DNA from: Paenibacillus mendelii
Lineage (GTDB): Bacteria; Bacillota; Bacilli; Paenibacillales; Paenibacillaceae
Assembly (NCBI RefSeq): GCF_024498075.1
Contig: NZ_JANHOF010000003.1
Location: 496,001 to 560,000 of the forward strand
DNA: 64,000 bases
Direction of reading: 5' to 3'
Shown: positions 34,040 through 43,553 of the stretch, one piece after another
Position numbering within the stretch: position 1 is the stretch's first letter
How the letters are laid out: every line of letters starts with the position of its first letter
The notes under the pieces: model-generated
The model's input: only the letters and a program-made list of their open reading frames with translations
Databases searched by the model: none
Told to the model about the DNA's origin: nothing
Made by a program: the position numbers and the translations under genes

Positions 34040-35054
34040 AAGGAAGGGAGCAGCTGGGCGGCTCTTAGCTGCGGCGGTGAGCGTGTCGCTCATCGCCGGT
34101 TGTTCCATACTTCCGCAGGAAGAAGAAGTCGAGAAGCTGCCGACGATTCAGATTCCTAAAATATCGCAGAAACCGGAGTATCCGGTTAAGCGCGGTACCT
34201 TGGAGACCAAAGTGAGCGGATCCGGCAAGCTGATGTCCGAGCGGGAGGAAATTCTATTTTTTACGGATGACAACCGCCGAATTACGGATGTTTATGTGAA
34301 GGCTGGAGATAAGGTGAAGAAGGGGCAGGTGCTGGCCGAGCTCGATACGGGAGATAGGAAGAATCAAATCCTCCGTAAGGAAATTGAATTGGAGAAGACC
34401 GAGCTCGATTTGAAGGATTTGCTTCGCGAAGCGTCTGGAGACAATGAGATTCTGCTTCGTAAACAAGAGCTTGAATATAAATTGCAGAAGGAAGAGCTGG
34501 CAGAATTGCGGAGCGAGCTTGCCAATTCGAAGCTGACCGCTCCCTACAGCGGCACAATAGTCAGCTTCTCGGCCAAGAAAGGCGATATGGCGAAGTCATA
34601 TGAGAAGGTAGGTCAAATTGCGGATATGGACGCCCTCGTCGTGGCGGTTCAATTCAGCTCGAATGATCTGAAGAATATTGCGCCGGGGATGGAAACGGTG
34701 GTGGGGATCAACACGGCCGGCGACCATGCGGGTACGGTAAGAAGGCTGCCGGTAAGCACCGAGCAGGAGGAAGCCGACTCCCTTGATTCGTATGCCCTGA
34801 TCGATCTGAAGAAGATGCCCGCGAACGTCCAGCACGGAACGCCGCTATCCGCTTCCGTCATCATCGAACGAAGGGAGAAAGCGCTGTATATTCCAATTGC
34901 GGCGCTTCGGAAGCAGAACAACCGCAGCTATGTGCTCGTATCGAATAGCGACGGCAGCAAGGGTGAGGTAGACGTGGAAACAGGCGTACAGACGGCCACG
35001 GATGTAGAAATCATTAAAGGGCTTGAGGAAGGCCAGAAGGTCGTGGGGAAATAA
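33996..35054 (+). CDS. HlyD/RND-type efflux adaptor (lipoprotein)
   Basis: A 352-residue membrane fusion protein. ATG 33996 is preceded by GGGGGG at 6 bases and lies inside the ATPase gene. A positively charged leader (SLRSRRKGAAGR) and the helix AAAVSVSLIAGC form a signal peptide with a lipobox. The next part has a short biotinyl-lipoyl hairpin (DVYVKAGDKVKKGQVLAELD and KLTAPYSGTIVSF) around a coiled coil, then beta-barrel domains. Such adaptors link MacB-like permeases to the cell envelope. It overlaps the permease start by one base. Confidence 0.85.
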   Translation: MLSIKWLMAGSLRSRRKGAAGRLLAAAVSVSLIAGCSILPQEEEVEKLPTIQIPKISQKPEYPVKRGTLETKVSGSGKLMSEREEILFFTDDNRRITDVYVKAGDKVKKGQVLAELDTGDRKNQILRKEIELEKTELDLKDLLREASGDNEILLRKQELEYKLQKEELAELRSELANSKLTAPYSGTIVSFSAKKGDMAKSYEKVGQIADMDALVVAVQFSSNDLKNIAPGMETVVGINTAGDHAGTVRRLPVSTEQEEADSLDSYALIDLKKMPANVQHGTPLSASVIIERREKALYIPIAALRKQNNRSYVLVSNSDGSKGEVDVETGVQTATDVEIIKGLEEGQKVVGK

Positions 35055-37846
35055 TGCGGATCATCGTCTATCTTCTCCTGAAAATGTGGCAAAATCGCTG
35101 GTTTACGCTCACTACGATGCTTGGGCTGACAGTAGCGGCGGCATTCGCGATGAGTATTCCGATGTATGCCGACGGCACATTGAAGCGGCTTGTCGCGAAG
35201 TCTCTTCAGGAAGAGACGAAAGGACTGCCCGCAGCATCTCTCTATATCAAATTTCAGTCAGGCGGCAAGGAGGGTACCGACTTAGACGGGCTCGGGGAGA
35301 CGGATCGCTGGATGACCGGGGAGCTTCCCGACCGCATCGGATTTCCGGTTGACGCCACTTCCAGCCGAATGAGCCTTGCGGCATCTACGGTGCGATCCGC
35401 CCAAACAGGCGCTGGAAGCTCCTCCAGCCGGTTAGTTCGCATGGAGCTTGCCGCGCAAAACGGAATGACGGATCGAATTGAGATCGTGGAAGGGAAGCTG
35501 CCTCGGGACGGTATTCAGCAAGGATCCGTTGAAGCTCTTGTGCTGAGCGAGACGTTAACCCGAAACGGCTGGAGGATCGGCGATACCTTCTATTATGACG
35601 CCAAGAATGCGGATGGGCTGACCAAGCGGCTGACCGTGCGAATAGCCGGCACGTATAAATTGAAAGAGGAAACCGATCTAAGCTGGGCGATCAACGGAAA
35701 AGAACAATTGGCCGATACCTTGCTCATCGGCCGCGGGACGATGACAGACACGTTGATCAAGGAGAAGCAATTCGTATTGGATTCAGCCGACTGGTTCTAT
35801 GCTTTCGATCTGAAAGAGATTCGAATCGCCGATCTTGCGCCGCTCATCGGCGAGCTGCAGCGGCTGGAGATCAATCTGCACCAGATGCTGGAGAACACCA
35901 AGGTTAACTTAACGTTCATAGACATGCTCCGCGAATTCAATCGCCAGAGCGTCCTGCTGCAGGCGATGCTATTCGCGCTCGCTGCACCGGTTCTCGCGAT
36001 GGTGCTGTATTTTATTACCTTGAACGCGAAGCAAGCGCTTGACCGCCAGAGAAGCGATATTGCTGTGCTGCACAGCAGAGGGGCGAGTCCAAGGCAAATC
36101 ACCGCGCTCTATTTCATCGAAGCTGCTCTGCTGGGAGGCGCGGCCCTGCTGATTGGACTTGGACTGGCTTGGTTTATGGCCAAGACGATAGGTTCCTCCA
36201 GCGGGTTCCTCTCCTTCGTCGGCCGCAAGTCGATCCCGGTCGGATGGAACAGAGCCGTCTGGCTATTCGGAGGCGCTGCAACGATGCTCGCCGTAATAGC
36301 CACGACAGCGCCGATCCGAAAGTACGCGGAGGCCTCAATCGTACAGCATGCCCAGCAGCGGGCCCGCAGCGGCAGAAATCCGCTCTGGCAGCGGCTGTAC
36401 TTGGATGTCGCGCTGCTGGCTGCAGTCGCAGCGGGCTGGTACCTGCTGGACAACGGTCAAATTTCTTCAACTGGCCAGAGCGGGGAAGCAGCGCAGATTC
36501 AGCCGTTCATCTTCGTTATCCCGGCATTGTTCTTATTCGCCTCGGGCTTGCTGTGTCTTCGGTTGTTCCCGATGCTGCTCCGTTCCTGGAATGCGCTAAT
36601 GAAGAATCGCATGCCGGTAACGATGTATGTCACCTTGACGCAGCTGTCCCGCTCGGCGGTATCGTTCTATCCGCTTATGATTCTATTGATTATTACGATT
36701 GGGCTTGGGGTCTACAATGCATCGGCTGCACGGACAATGGATGTTAATGCGTCGGATCGCACGAGCTATCAATATGGCAGCGACGTTGTACTGAAGGCGG
36801 CTTGGGAAGGGGTTCAGGATGAGAACGATGAGAACAAGGTCTACTACAATGAGCCCTCCTTCCAAGCTTATTCGCAATTAGAAGGGGTAAAGGCTGCCAC
36901 TCGGGTCATGAAGGCGACCGGCAAAGTGGAGATTAGCGGCAAGACGGTCGGCATGGGGCAGGTCGTCGGCATCGACAACGCGCAGTTCGCTAAGACGGCT
37001 TGGTTTCGTGACGACCTTTATCCGATCCACCCTTACGAGTATCTCAATGCTCTGGGTGCAACGGAGCAAGCGGTGCTGATATCTGCTGGATTCGCGGAGC
37101 AATACGGATTGAAGGTCGGCGATCCGCTGCGAATCACGATAGGCTATGACAAAGCGGTGGTGGAATTAGCAGTGGTTGGAATTGTACCCTACTGGCCAAG
37201 CCAGTACCCGGGAGAGTCGCCGTTCTTTGTGGCCAATTTGGATTATCTGTATCAGCAAATGGAGAAAATTCCATATGAAATATGGATGAAGATGGAAGAC
37301 GGCGCGAAGCTTACGCCCGTTCTTGAGATACTGGCGGAGCGCGGCATAACAGTTGCTTCCGCGGAGGATGCCCGCGGAGAACTCATCGAGCGGCGCAATC
37401 ACCCCGCGCAAGGCGGCGTCTTCGGCATACTAAGCCTCGGATTCCTCATCTCCCTGCTCGTATCGCTTCTGGGTTATCTGATTTTCTGGTTCTTCACTCT
37501 ATCGCGCCGGGTTGTCCAGTTCGGCATATTAAGGGCTATGGGACTCTCACGCAGTCAATTAACCGGAATGCTGCTGCTCGAGCAGCTGTTCACGACGGGT
37601 TTATCAGTCGCGGCGGGAATTGGTCTTGGTACATTGGCAAGCCGGCTATTTCTGCCGTTCCTGCAGGACGGAAGCGTGGAAGGAACAAGGCAGGTGCCGC
37701 CGTTTCGGATCGTGTTCGAAGCGGAGGATACGCTTAAGCTGTACATGGCTACCGGCATCATGCTAGCGGCAGGTGCGTGCTTGCTCATCCTGCAGCTTCG
37801 GCGTCTGCGAATCTCGCAGGCCGTTAAGCTGGGTGAAGAACGATAA
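35054..37846 (+). CDS. FtsX-like ABC permease
   Basis: A 930-residue permease. An N-terminal helix (TMLGLTVAAAFAMSIPMYA) leads to a large extracytoplasmic domain (about 45-295). Helices follow around 300-400, in a region that includes LHSRGASPRQITALYFIEAA, a typical FtsX coupling stretch. A second extracytoplasmic part (about 560-775) and a last helix bundle (about 790-920) contain RRVVQFGILRAMGLSRSQL, the second coupling motif. This is the two-FtsX layout of large lipid/peptide exporters. It is between an adaptor and two ATPases in one operon. Confidence 0.88.
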   Translation: MRIIVYLLLKMWQNRWFTLTTMLGLTVAAAFAMSIPMYADGTLKRLVAKSLQEETKGLPAASLYIKFQSGGKEGTDLDGLGETDRWMTGELPDRIGFPVDATSSRMSLAASTVRSAQTGAGSSSSRLVRMELAAQNGMTDRIEIVEGKLPRDGIQQGSVEALVLSETLTRNGWRIGDTFYYDAKNADGLTKRLTVRIAGTYKLKEETDLSWAINGKEQLADTLLIGRGTMTDTLIKEKQFVLDSADWFYAFDLKEIRIADLAPLIGELQRLEINLHQMLENTKVNLTFIDMLREFNRQSVLLQAMLFALAAPVLAMVLYFITLNAKQALDRQRSDIAVLHSRGASPRQITALYFIEAALLGGAALLIGLGLAWFMAKTIGSSSGFLSFVGRKSIPVGWNRAVWLFGGAATMLAVIATTAPIRKYAEASIVQHAQQRARSGRNPLWQRLYLDVALLAAVAAGWYLLDNGQISSTGQSGEAAQIQPFIFVIPALFLFASGLLCLRLFPMLLRSWNALMKNRMPVTMYVTLTQLSRSAVSFYPLMILLIITIGLGVYNASAARTMDVNASDRTSYQYGSDVVLKAAWEGVQDENDENKVYYNEPSFQAYSQLEGVKAATRVMKATGKVEISGKTVGMGQVVGIDNAQFAKTAWFRDDLYPIHPYEYLNALGATEQAVLISAGFAEQYGLKVGDPLRITIGYDKAVVELAVVGIVPYWPSQYPGESPFFVANLDYLYQQMEKIPYEIWMKMEDGAKLTPVLEILAERGITVASAEDARGELIERRNHPAQGGVFGILSLGFLISLLVSLLGYLIFWFFTLSRRVVQFGILRAMGLSRSQLTGMLLLEQLFTTGLSVAAGIGLGTLASRLFLPFLQDGSVEGTRQVPPFRIVFEAEDTLKLYMATGIMLAAGACLLILQLRRLRISQAVKLGEER

Positions 37847-37873
37847 GAACAACATGGAGATGGAGGCCATGCG

Positions 37874-38824
37874 ATGATTCATTGCGAAGGTCTGGTGAAA
37901 ATATATAAAACCGACGACATAGAGGTCGTTGCGCTTCAGGGCTTGAACATGACGGTGGAACAGGGCGAGATGATGGCGATCATCGGTAACAGCGGGAGCG
38001 GCAAATCTACGCTGTTGAACATTCTGGGCGGGTTAGACCGGCCCTCTGCCGGCCAAGCGGTCGTAGGTCCTTGGAATTTGCTCAAGATGTCGAAGGAGCA
38101 TCTCATCGAATACAAACGCAGGACCGTCGGTTTTATCTGGCAAAATAATGGGCGGAATCTGGTGCCCTACCTCACCGCGCTTCAGAATGTCGAGCTGCCG
38201 ATGCTCATCAAAGGGAAAGCGGACCGCGTCTATGCCAAGCAGCTGCTTGCCGCGGTTGGCTTGGAGCATCGGATGGGCAGCCGGCTGACGCAGCTCAGCG
38301 GTGGCGAGCAGCAAAGGGTCGCAATCGCCATTGCGCTGTCCAACCGTCCGCTTCTTATTCTGGCCGATGAACCGACCGGCTCCGTAGACAGCGCAACGGG
38401 AGAACAAATTCTAGATATCTTCCGAAGGCTCAACCGGGAAATGGGCGTGACAATCGTAATCGTCACTCATGATCTCTCGGTTGCCGACAAGGTGGACCGT
38501 GTAGTGGCCATCCGGGATGGTTTGACCAGTACGGAGTGGGTCAAGCGGGACGCGGATGCCACCGGAGCGAATATGGCCGATGATGCTTCTTCTACGGCGC
38601 CAATAGATTCTTCAAGCCCCGGGTTCGGAGCGCAGCATGAAGAATTTGTGGTGATTGACCGCGTTGGCCGGCTGCAGATCCCTCAAGTATACTTAGATGA
38701 AATGAAAGTAAGCGGGAAAGCGGTGCTTGAATTCGATGGCAGACGGGTCATCATCAGCCCGCCGGAGGAAACCGGTGATTCACCTGTCCAGATCGTAGAA
38801 GAGCGGAGCAAGGAGGATTTCTAG
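37874..38824 (+). CDS. ABC ATPase with an AbrB-like C-terminal segment
   Basis: A 316-residue protein. Residues 1-225 are a MacB/LolD-type ATPase: Walker A GNSGSGKST (38-46), Q-loop VGFIWQNNGRNL, signature LSGGEQQRVAIAIAL, Walker B LLILADEPTGSVD, H-loop VTHDL. A Ser/Ala linker (about 226-250) leads to residues 258-297 (VVIDRVGRLQIPQVYLDEM; AVLEFDGRRVIISPPE). This has the VGR-x-x-IP then E/D-x-x-x-I pattern of a SpoVT-AbrB swapped-hairpin domain. The extension is not part of a normal ATPase and could dimerise or regulate it. Second ATPase of the operon. Confidence 0.82.
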   Translation: MIHCEGLVKIYKTDDIEVVALQGLNMTVEQGEMMAIIGNSGSGKSTLLNILGGLDRPSAGQAVVGPWNLLKMSKEHLIEYKRRTVGFIWQNNGRNLVPYLTALQNVELPMLIKGKADRVYAKQLLAAVGLEHRMGSRLTQLSGGEQQRVAIAIALSNRPLLILADEPTGSVDSATGEQILDIFRRLNREMGVTIVIVTHDLSVADKVDRVVAIRDGLTSTEWVKRDADATGANMADDASSTAPIDSSSPGFGAQHEEFVVIDRVGRLQIPQVYLDEMKVSGKAVLEFDGRRVIISPPEETGDSPVQIVEERSKEDF

Positions 38825-38939
38825 CAAGCGCATAATCCGGACCAACAGATCCATTCTCTAGAGGATCTTCAGATTATAGGCTGAAATACCGAAACTATCG
38901 GTATAACTATGATTTGATGGGAATGGAGAATGGGCATCT

Positions 38940-40340
38940 ATGAATTGGAAATTACGAATGGCCTGCCTGACGATGAGCATAATGGTGGTATGGCTTGGAA
39001 CTGCCGGATGGATGGGTTATGGCGGAGGAATCAACAACGAGCATATTGCGTCTGCGGAGGAAGCGCGGGTCTTGAAGGAACCGGTCAAGCTTACGTATCC
39101 ATCCGCTTCAATTGATTTACCACTAGGATCGCGCATGGTGCTCGGGAATAAACTGACCATGTCAGCACCTGTCGCGCTATCGTATCAGGTCGGTAACGCG
39201 GCGGTAGCGAAAGTAAATGCGAAGGGCGTTATTATGCCGCTGAAGGTCGGATCAACGGTATTAACCATCGATGTCGCAGCAGAAGGCTACAGCGGACAGC
39301 TTAAGCTGCCCATTCACGTTACCGCATATAAACCGGTAAAGCGTGCGTTCCAGCCGACCTTATCGGACCGGAAGCTGACGGTATCGGGGAAAACGTTCAC
39401 GGTACGGACGGTGACGATTCCCAAGGGAATGCCCGTCACGGCAGGCCTGGCTGAGCGAAGAGTGGGCGCGACTGCCTATCTTTCTTCTATAGCTGCGGCC
39501 TATCAGGCAGATGTCGCGATTAACGGGACATTCTTCGAGGCTTATGGGGGGCCGCCGGATCCATACGGCACAGTCATCAGCGATGGTATGGCGGAGCATA
39601 TCGGCAATACCGGCACAACGATCGGATTCCAGTGGGATGGCAGTGTTCTGATGGACACGCTCCGTCTGCTGATAGATGGCAAGACCGCGGGAAAAACGGG
39701 CAGCGTAAGCTGGTACGCTTATTTCATGAACCGTACTCCGGCGGCAGGCGCGACAACGGCGACTTTATTCACCCCTAAGCGAGGAGAGCGGATCGGGTTT
39801 GCCGCAAGTAAGGCAGTCGTGGTTTCCAAGGGTGTCGTTACGCGAATCGCAGCAGGCGAGAACGTCGTTATTCCCAAAGATGGCTTCGTCCTCGTATTTC
39901 AAGGCAAGGAGCAGGGGCAAGCTGCCCGGTTCCAGATTGGATCTGTCGTATCCTATGTGCTTAAGATGACGAATATGGACGGTAAAAAGGTGGATTGGAG
40001 TCAGGTTCATACGGCAATTGGAGCGGGGCCGCGGCTCGTTAAAGACGGTAAGGTTACGCTGAATGCGGCGGCAGAGGGCTTCAAGGACGAGAAGATATTG
40101 AAAAGTGCCGGTGCCCGGAGCGGTATCGCGCTTCGCAAAGACGGTTCTATCGTTCTCGCGACCGTATCGGGTGCGACCATGCAGCAGTGGGCACAGCTCA
40201 TGGTCAGCCTAGGCGCTTATCAGGCGATGAACCTGGACGGCGGTGCATCTTCGGGCCTATGGTTCAAGGGAAAAACGGTGACTTCACCGGGTCGTCAGCT
40301 TAGCAATGCGCTGCTGTTCGGTGAAAAGTTAAAGTGGTAG
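38940..40340 (+). CDS. Phosphodiester glycosidase (NAGPA domain) with Big2-like domain
   Basis: A 466-residue exported protein. An N-terminal hydrophobic segment (residues 7-27) targets it to the envelope. Residues about 48-130 are a Big2-like beta domain (VAKVNAKGVIMPLKVGSTVL). About 165-464 form the NAGPA domain: VAINGTFF, TAIGAGPRLVKDGK, ARSGIALRKDGSIVLATV, MNLDGGASSGLWF. The family cleaves GlcNAc-1-phosphodiester-type linkages, for example in cell-wall teichoic acids or exopolysaccharide. GGAG lies before ATG 38940 at a wide distance. Confidence 0.85.
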   Translation: MNWKLRMACLTMSIMVVWLGTAGWMGYGGGINNEHIASAEEARVLKEPVKLTYPSASIDLPLGSRMVLGNKLTMSAPVALSYQVGNAAVAKVNAKGVIMPLKVGSTVLTIDVAAEGYSGQLKLPIHVTAYKPVKRAFQPTLSDRKLTVSGKTFTVRTVTIPKGMPVTAGLAERRVGATAYLSSIAAAYQADVAINGTFFEAYGGPPDPYGTVISDGMAEHIGNTGTTIGFQWDGSVLMDTLRLLIDGKTAGKTGSVSWYAYFMNRTPAAGATTATLFTPKRGERIGFAASKAVVVSKGVVTRIAAGENVVIPKDGFVLVFQGKEQGQAARFQIGSVVSYVLKMTNMDGKKVDWSQVHTAIGAGPRLVKDGKVTLNAAAEGFKDEKILKSAGARSGIALRKDGSIVLATVSGATMQQWAQLMVSLGAYQAMNLDGGASSGLWFKGKTVTSPGRQLSNALLFGEKLKW

Positions 40341-40367
40341 CCGCACGTTAAGGTGTTCGGAGCAAAT

Positions 40368-40410
40368 CAAAGAACCGTCAGGGCAGAAGCGATGCCCTGA
40401 CGGTTCTTTG
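40368..40410. terminator. Bidirectional terminator
   Basis: An 18-bp inverted repeat (CAAAGAACCGTCAGGGCA) around GAAGCGA, between the convergent glycosidase and DUF3905-like genes. Confidence 0.85.
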
Positions 40411-40425
40411 ATTACAGGTGAACAA

Positions 40426-40704
40426 TTACGGTTCGTCCAGTGCATCTGGAATGGCGTTACCGTAACCGCTATCGCCGGGATAACCTCTTTCCAGTCCGGC
40501 ATGCAGCTCGCGGTTTTCGTAATCGAAACGATTGGACGGTCTCTGATCGATCCGCCATGGCTTGCTCTTACCGGTCTTCTCCGAATGAAGATCGGAGCCA
40601 TAGGGTCCTTCCGGAAATTCTTCGGCCGTGAGATCGTTGCGCTGAGATTCGACTGTAGATAGGTCCGTGTATGGCTGGCGGTTTTCGGGGATAAACCCGT
40701 TCAT
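40426..40704 (-). CDS. Small hydrophilic protein (DUF3905-like)
   Basis: A 92-residue soluble protein with AGGAGG at 8 bases before ATG 40704. It has no hydrophobic segments and is rich in Pro, Gly, Asp, Glu and Arg. The block FPEGPYGSDLHSEKTGKS, then PW, recalls DUF3905; this match is from memory and modest. Such small polar proteins often appear with sporulation genes. Function unknown. The plus-strand frame over the same region has no comparable start. Confidence 0.6.
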   Translation of the reverse strand: MNGFIPENRQPYTDLSTVESQRNDLTAEEFPEGPYGSDLHSEKTGKSKPWRIDQRPSNRFDYENRELHAGLERGYPGDSGYGNAIPDALDEP

Positions 40705-40753
40705 CGTTGTCCCTCCTGTAACAGTATTGGATTACCGTTTCAGTGTGCCCCGA

Positions 40754-41050
40754 TCAATCGGTAAAATTCACCGTTCCTACGACGAGGGTTAGGAATTGTC
40801 CCAGCTCCATTGCTTCCTCTTCGGATAACTTGAACGTATGCTCCAGATAGCCTTCTTCCTCGAGATCGTCCGGTCCGATAATAGCGGTGCGGCCGCTCTG
40901 CAGATCAGTGACCAGCTTCTTGCCGTAGAACCGGTGTGTCGAGGTAACGGCAAGATCAAAGCGTGCCATACCCGGTGTAATAAACGTTACGAAGCGGGTT
41001 GTCGTATCTTCTGTCGTATCCGACATGAAATCATAATCAGGCAGCAGCAT
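40754..41050 (-). CDS. DUF3055-like small protein
   Basis: A 98-residue protein; AGGAGGATCTAT precedes ATG 41050. Its MSDTTEDTTTRFVTFITPGM stretch and the following HRFYGKKLVTDLQSGRTAII block match my recollection of DUF3055 (SAV0927-like). It is soluble with an acidic C-terminal half (DDLEEEGYLEH). Function unknown. It follows an upstream gap and shares its orientation with the DUF3905-like gene. Confidence 0.65.
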   Translation of the reverse strand: MLLPDYDFMSDTTEDTTTRFVTFITPGMARFDLAVTSTHRFYGKKLVTDLQSGRTAIIGPDDLEEEGYLEHTFKLSEEEAMELGQFLTLVVGTVNFTD

Positions 41051-41192
41051 ATAGATCCTCCTACAAAGTTTTGTGCATATGCTCATGAAGACAAATAAGA
41101 GCCGACTGCATATACGCTTTTGCCAAGTATCATAGCATTCGACTGCAGAATTGGGCAACTTGTTATATGAGCTATAAACGGCTTTGTTCCCC

Positions 41193-41296
41193 TTGTCATC
41201 GATCTGTACCTATGCTATGATGTGAGCAATCGAAATACTGAACGTTGAGGAAGCACCTCTTAATGCCGGAAACGGCTTAAGGGGTGCTTTTTTTGT
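41193..41296 (+). promoter_or_regulatory. Short promoter-terminator cassette (small RNA or attenuator)
   Basis: TTGTCA (41193-41198), a 17-bp spacer and TATGAT (41216-41221) make a good SigA promoter. About 30 bases after it, AAGCACCTCTTAA pairs with TTAAGGGGTGCTT, followed by TTTTTTT near 41295. The transcript would be about 65 nt. It ends 70 bases before the HRDC gene, so it may be a leader attenuator or a small RNA. A similar cassette lies at 60166-60284. Confidence 0.55.
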
Positions 41297-41364
41297 GTTT
41301 ATTGACGTTCTGCCTCTCGTTCAGTCGGTCGATATGAAAAAACGACAACTATGGAGGTGCAAGG

Positions 41365-42348
41365 ATGCAAGTAGTATTTTTAAACACATTCGAGAAAGTG
41401 ATGGAAGGAAGGACAGCTCAGCAGGGACAGCTATCTATATGCGAGGATGAGGGAGTATGGTCTGTTATTTGGACGGTAGAGAGCGAGGAGGCTATCTGGT
41501 TTGAGGGCGGTTCGTGGGAGGAGATGTTAGCTTCATTCAGGCATGGTGCAGCAGTGAAGATGGGTGAAGGCTATTCGCCGCTTCTGGATGGAATACTGGA
41601 TGAACGCCGGAGCTCAACCGGGATGGGCAGCACCTACTCGATGATGCAATGCTTCGGCGAAATGAATTCGAATGCGGCGCTGTTCGATGCTCTCCGGGAC
41701 TGGCGCCGTGCAAGGGCGGTGTCCGATAAGAAGTCTGCCTATTTGGTCGCTACGAACCGGATCTTGTGGATGATTAGCGCTTATGTTCCTCATTCGCTGG
41801 AAGAGCTGGAGCAAATACCGGGCTGGGGTGAAGCGAAGCAGGCGAATTATGGAGAGGATGTCCTTCAGGTTACATGTGCCTTCGAACAACCGAGAGCGTT
41901 TCCGTTGGATTGGGTTGCCGAAGCCATCGATCCAAGGCAGTACACGCAATGGCTGTATAAACAGAAAGAAAACAAATACAAGTCGCAGATGGACCGCCAT
42001 CAAGAAAAAAGGCAGCTGCTTAGCGCCATATCGGAAGGGAAGTCGCTGGAGCAGCTGCAGAATGAGCTGGAGCTTCCGCGCCGGGATTTAATGGAGCGGA
42101 TCGAACGGCTCGATACGGAAGGCTATGATATGGAGCCGCTCATTAAGCTGGAGCTCGAGCAGATGCCCGAAGCGGAGCAGCAGCTTGTGTGGGATGCGCT
42201 CACAACCATCGGCGACAAGTATTTAAAGCCTGTGCTTTACAACGTATATGGCGAGGACTCCGTTCAAGGGAAGCCGCTTGATATGCTTTACGATCGTCTG
42301 CGGCTTATCCGTCTTCGTTATCGCAGAGCAAGGCCGGATGCGGTCTGA
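41365..42348 (+). CDS. HRDC-domain protein
   Basis: A 327-residue soluble protein. An N-terminal region of about 100 residues has no family match. Residues 107-170 are an HRDC domain (LFDALRDWRRARAVSDKKSA; ISAYVPHSLEELEQIPGWGE). The C-terminal 120 residues are helical, with a helix-turn-helix-like stretch (GKSLEQLQNELELPRRDLME) as in the C-terminal regions of some RecQ relatives. There is no helicase motif, so this is a stand-alone nucleic-acid-binding protein. GGAGGT lies upstream of ATG 41365. Confidence 0.75.
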   Translation: MQVVFLNTFEKVMEGRTAQQGQLSICEDEGVWSVIWTVESEEAIWFEGGSWEEMLASFRHGAAVKMGEGYSPLLDGILDERRSSTGMGSTYSMMQCFGEMNSNAALFDALRDWRRARAVSDKKSAYLVATNRILWMISAYVPHSLEELEQIPGWGEAKQANYGEDVLQVTCAFEQPRAFPLDWVAEAIDPRQYTQWLYKQKENKYKSQMDRHQEKRQLLSAISEGKSLEQLQNELELPRRDLMERIERLDTEGYDMEPLIKLELEQMPEAEQQLVWDALTTIGDKYLKPVLYNVYGEDSVQGKPLDMLYDRLRLIRLRYRRARPDAV

Positions 42349-42380
42349 TTATTTGCCCGCGCGCAATGAGTCTCGCGCCA

Positions 42381-43400
42381 CTAAAGGCTTGTTAGTCTTT
42401 GCCGATCGGGCCAGATAGGATCCTCGAATCCTATAACTGCTCCGCTATCGCAGGGGAGGCCTGTCTCATAGGAGCGGTTGCCGATCTCATAGGCAGCCGC
42501 TTCTTGCAGCGAGATTGTACGCTGCGAGAATTCATCGGGATTAGACATCGCGTCCGACCGCTCATGGGCGCGCAGCCATTTCAGGACGGCTGTAACGGTT
42601 CGAATTCCGTCTTCCATGGCAATGTCCCAGAGTGTCCAGACGCTGTCTGTCCGAGTCTGTTTACCATCGGTAGGATCGAGCCATGGCTGCTCCGCTTCAT
42701 TCAATATATCAAGAGCCGGGATACTGCGTTTGTAGACAAACGGCTCGATTTGACCAAAGGTAAGCTTGCTCCGAATACCGGTTGGATCGTGAAACAGCCG
42801 CTGGGCATGAATCATATCGCGAATGGCAGCATGCCATTGTTCCCGGCGAACGGCGGGAGCCAGCTCGGGATAGTGGACGGCTGTCACCTGTTCGAATGCA
42901 TCGACGACGACTTCAGGCAATTTCTCGGCCTTTATGTCAATTTCCCGCCATACTTCAGTCTTCCAGGTTTCGATGCCCAGCAGCTTGCGCACGATCAGGG
43001 TGTCCATCATGACCTCGAATCGTTGATGATCCCATTTGCGAAAGCCGGAGCGGCTAAACACATAGGGGTGCATATTCCGGTCCAAAATATGATGGAGCAG
43101 AAACCCAAGCGTGTAGACGACGGCTTTATCCGGCGCGGATGGAGCAGTAGAGCGTCCGCAAACAGCGTCCAGCATGTCGATCATCACGAGTCCGCAATGG
43201 TGATTGTGCATTTCGCTCCCCAGCTTGTTCATCGTCATGTTTCGCTGCCAGGGTAGAAAGTGGTGGTAAAACAGAAAATCGGGTCCTTGGCAGCCCATAT
43301 TAAACATCCTTCGCAGGGAATCATCGCCAATGAACGCTTCTTCGCCAAGCGAATGCAGTACTTTCTGACCAAAGATGATATGGGTCCAAACATTCGGCAT
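42381..43400 (-). CDS. Zinc-dependent phospholipase C family protein
   Basis: A 339-residue protein with the pattern MPNVWTHIIFGQKVL, CQGPDFLFYHHFLPW, EMHNHHCGLVMIDML, GFLLHHILDRNMHPYVFSRSG and HQRFEVMMDTL. These His/Asp sites match the zinc ligands of bacterial phospholipase C-type proteins. No signal peptide is visible, so an intracellular hydrolase role (phosphoester of unknown kind) is possible. AAGGAGG lies before ATG 43400. A long plus-strand frame in the same region is a shadow. Confidence 0.82.
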   Translation of the reverse strand: MPNVWTHIIFGQKVLHSLGEEAFIGDDSLRRMFNMGCQGPDFLFYHHFLPWQRNMTMNKLGSEMHNHHCGLVMIDMLDAVCGRSTAPSAPDKAVVYTLGFLLHHILDRNMHPYVFSRSGFRKWDHQRFEVMMDTLIVRKLLGIETWKTEVWREIDIKAEKLPEVVVDAFEQVTAVHYPELAPAVRREQWHAAIRDMIHAQRLFHDPTGIRSKLTFGQIEPFVYKRSIPALDILNEAEQPWLDPTDGKQTRTDSVWTLWDIAMEDGIRTVTAVLKWLRAHERSDAMSNPDEFSQRTISLQEAAAYEIGNRSYETGLPCDSGAVIGFEDPIWPDRQRLTSL

Positions 43401-43553
43401 TCATCTTCCTCCTTAGGACTTTCGTTCGATAAAATTAGATTATTTTCTACATTCCAAGAAAGGAATAGTATACTTGTCCTAGAAAATCTAGTATAATACA
43501 TAAAAGATCAATGATATAGCACGAATCAAGTCGAAAAGGGGCGTTACCTTGCG

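Noticed and set aside
42399..43256. 285-residue plus-strand ORF
   Set aside because: It lies entirely opposite the phospholipase C-type gene, has no clear ribosome binding site and no recognisable domain.
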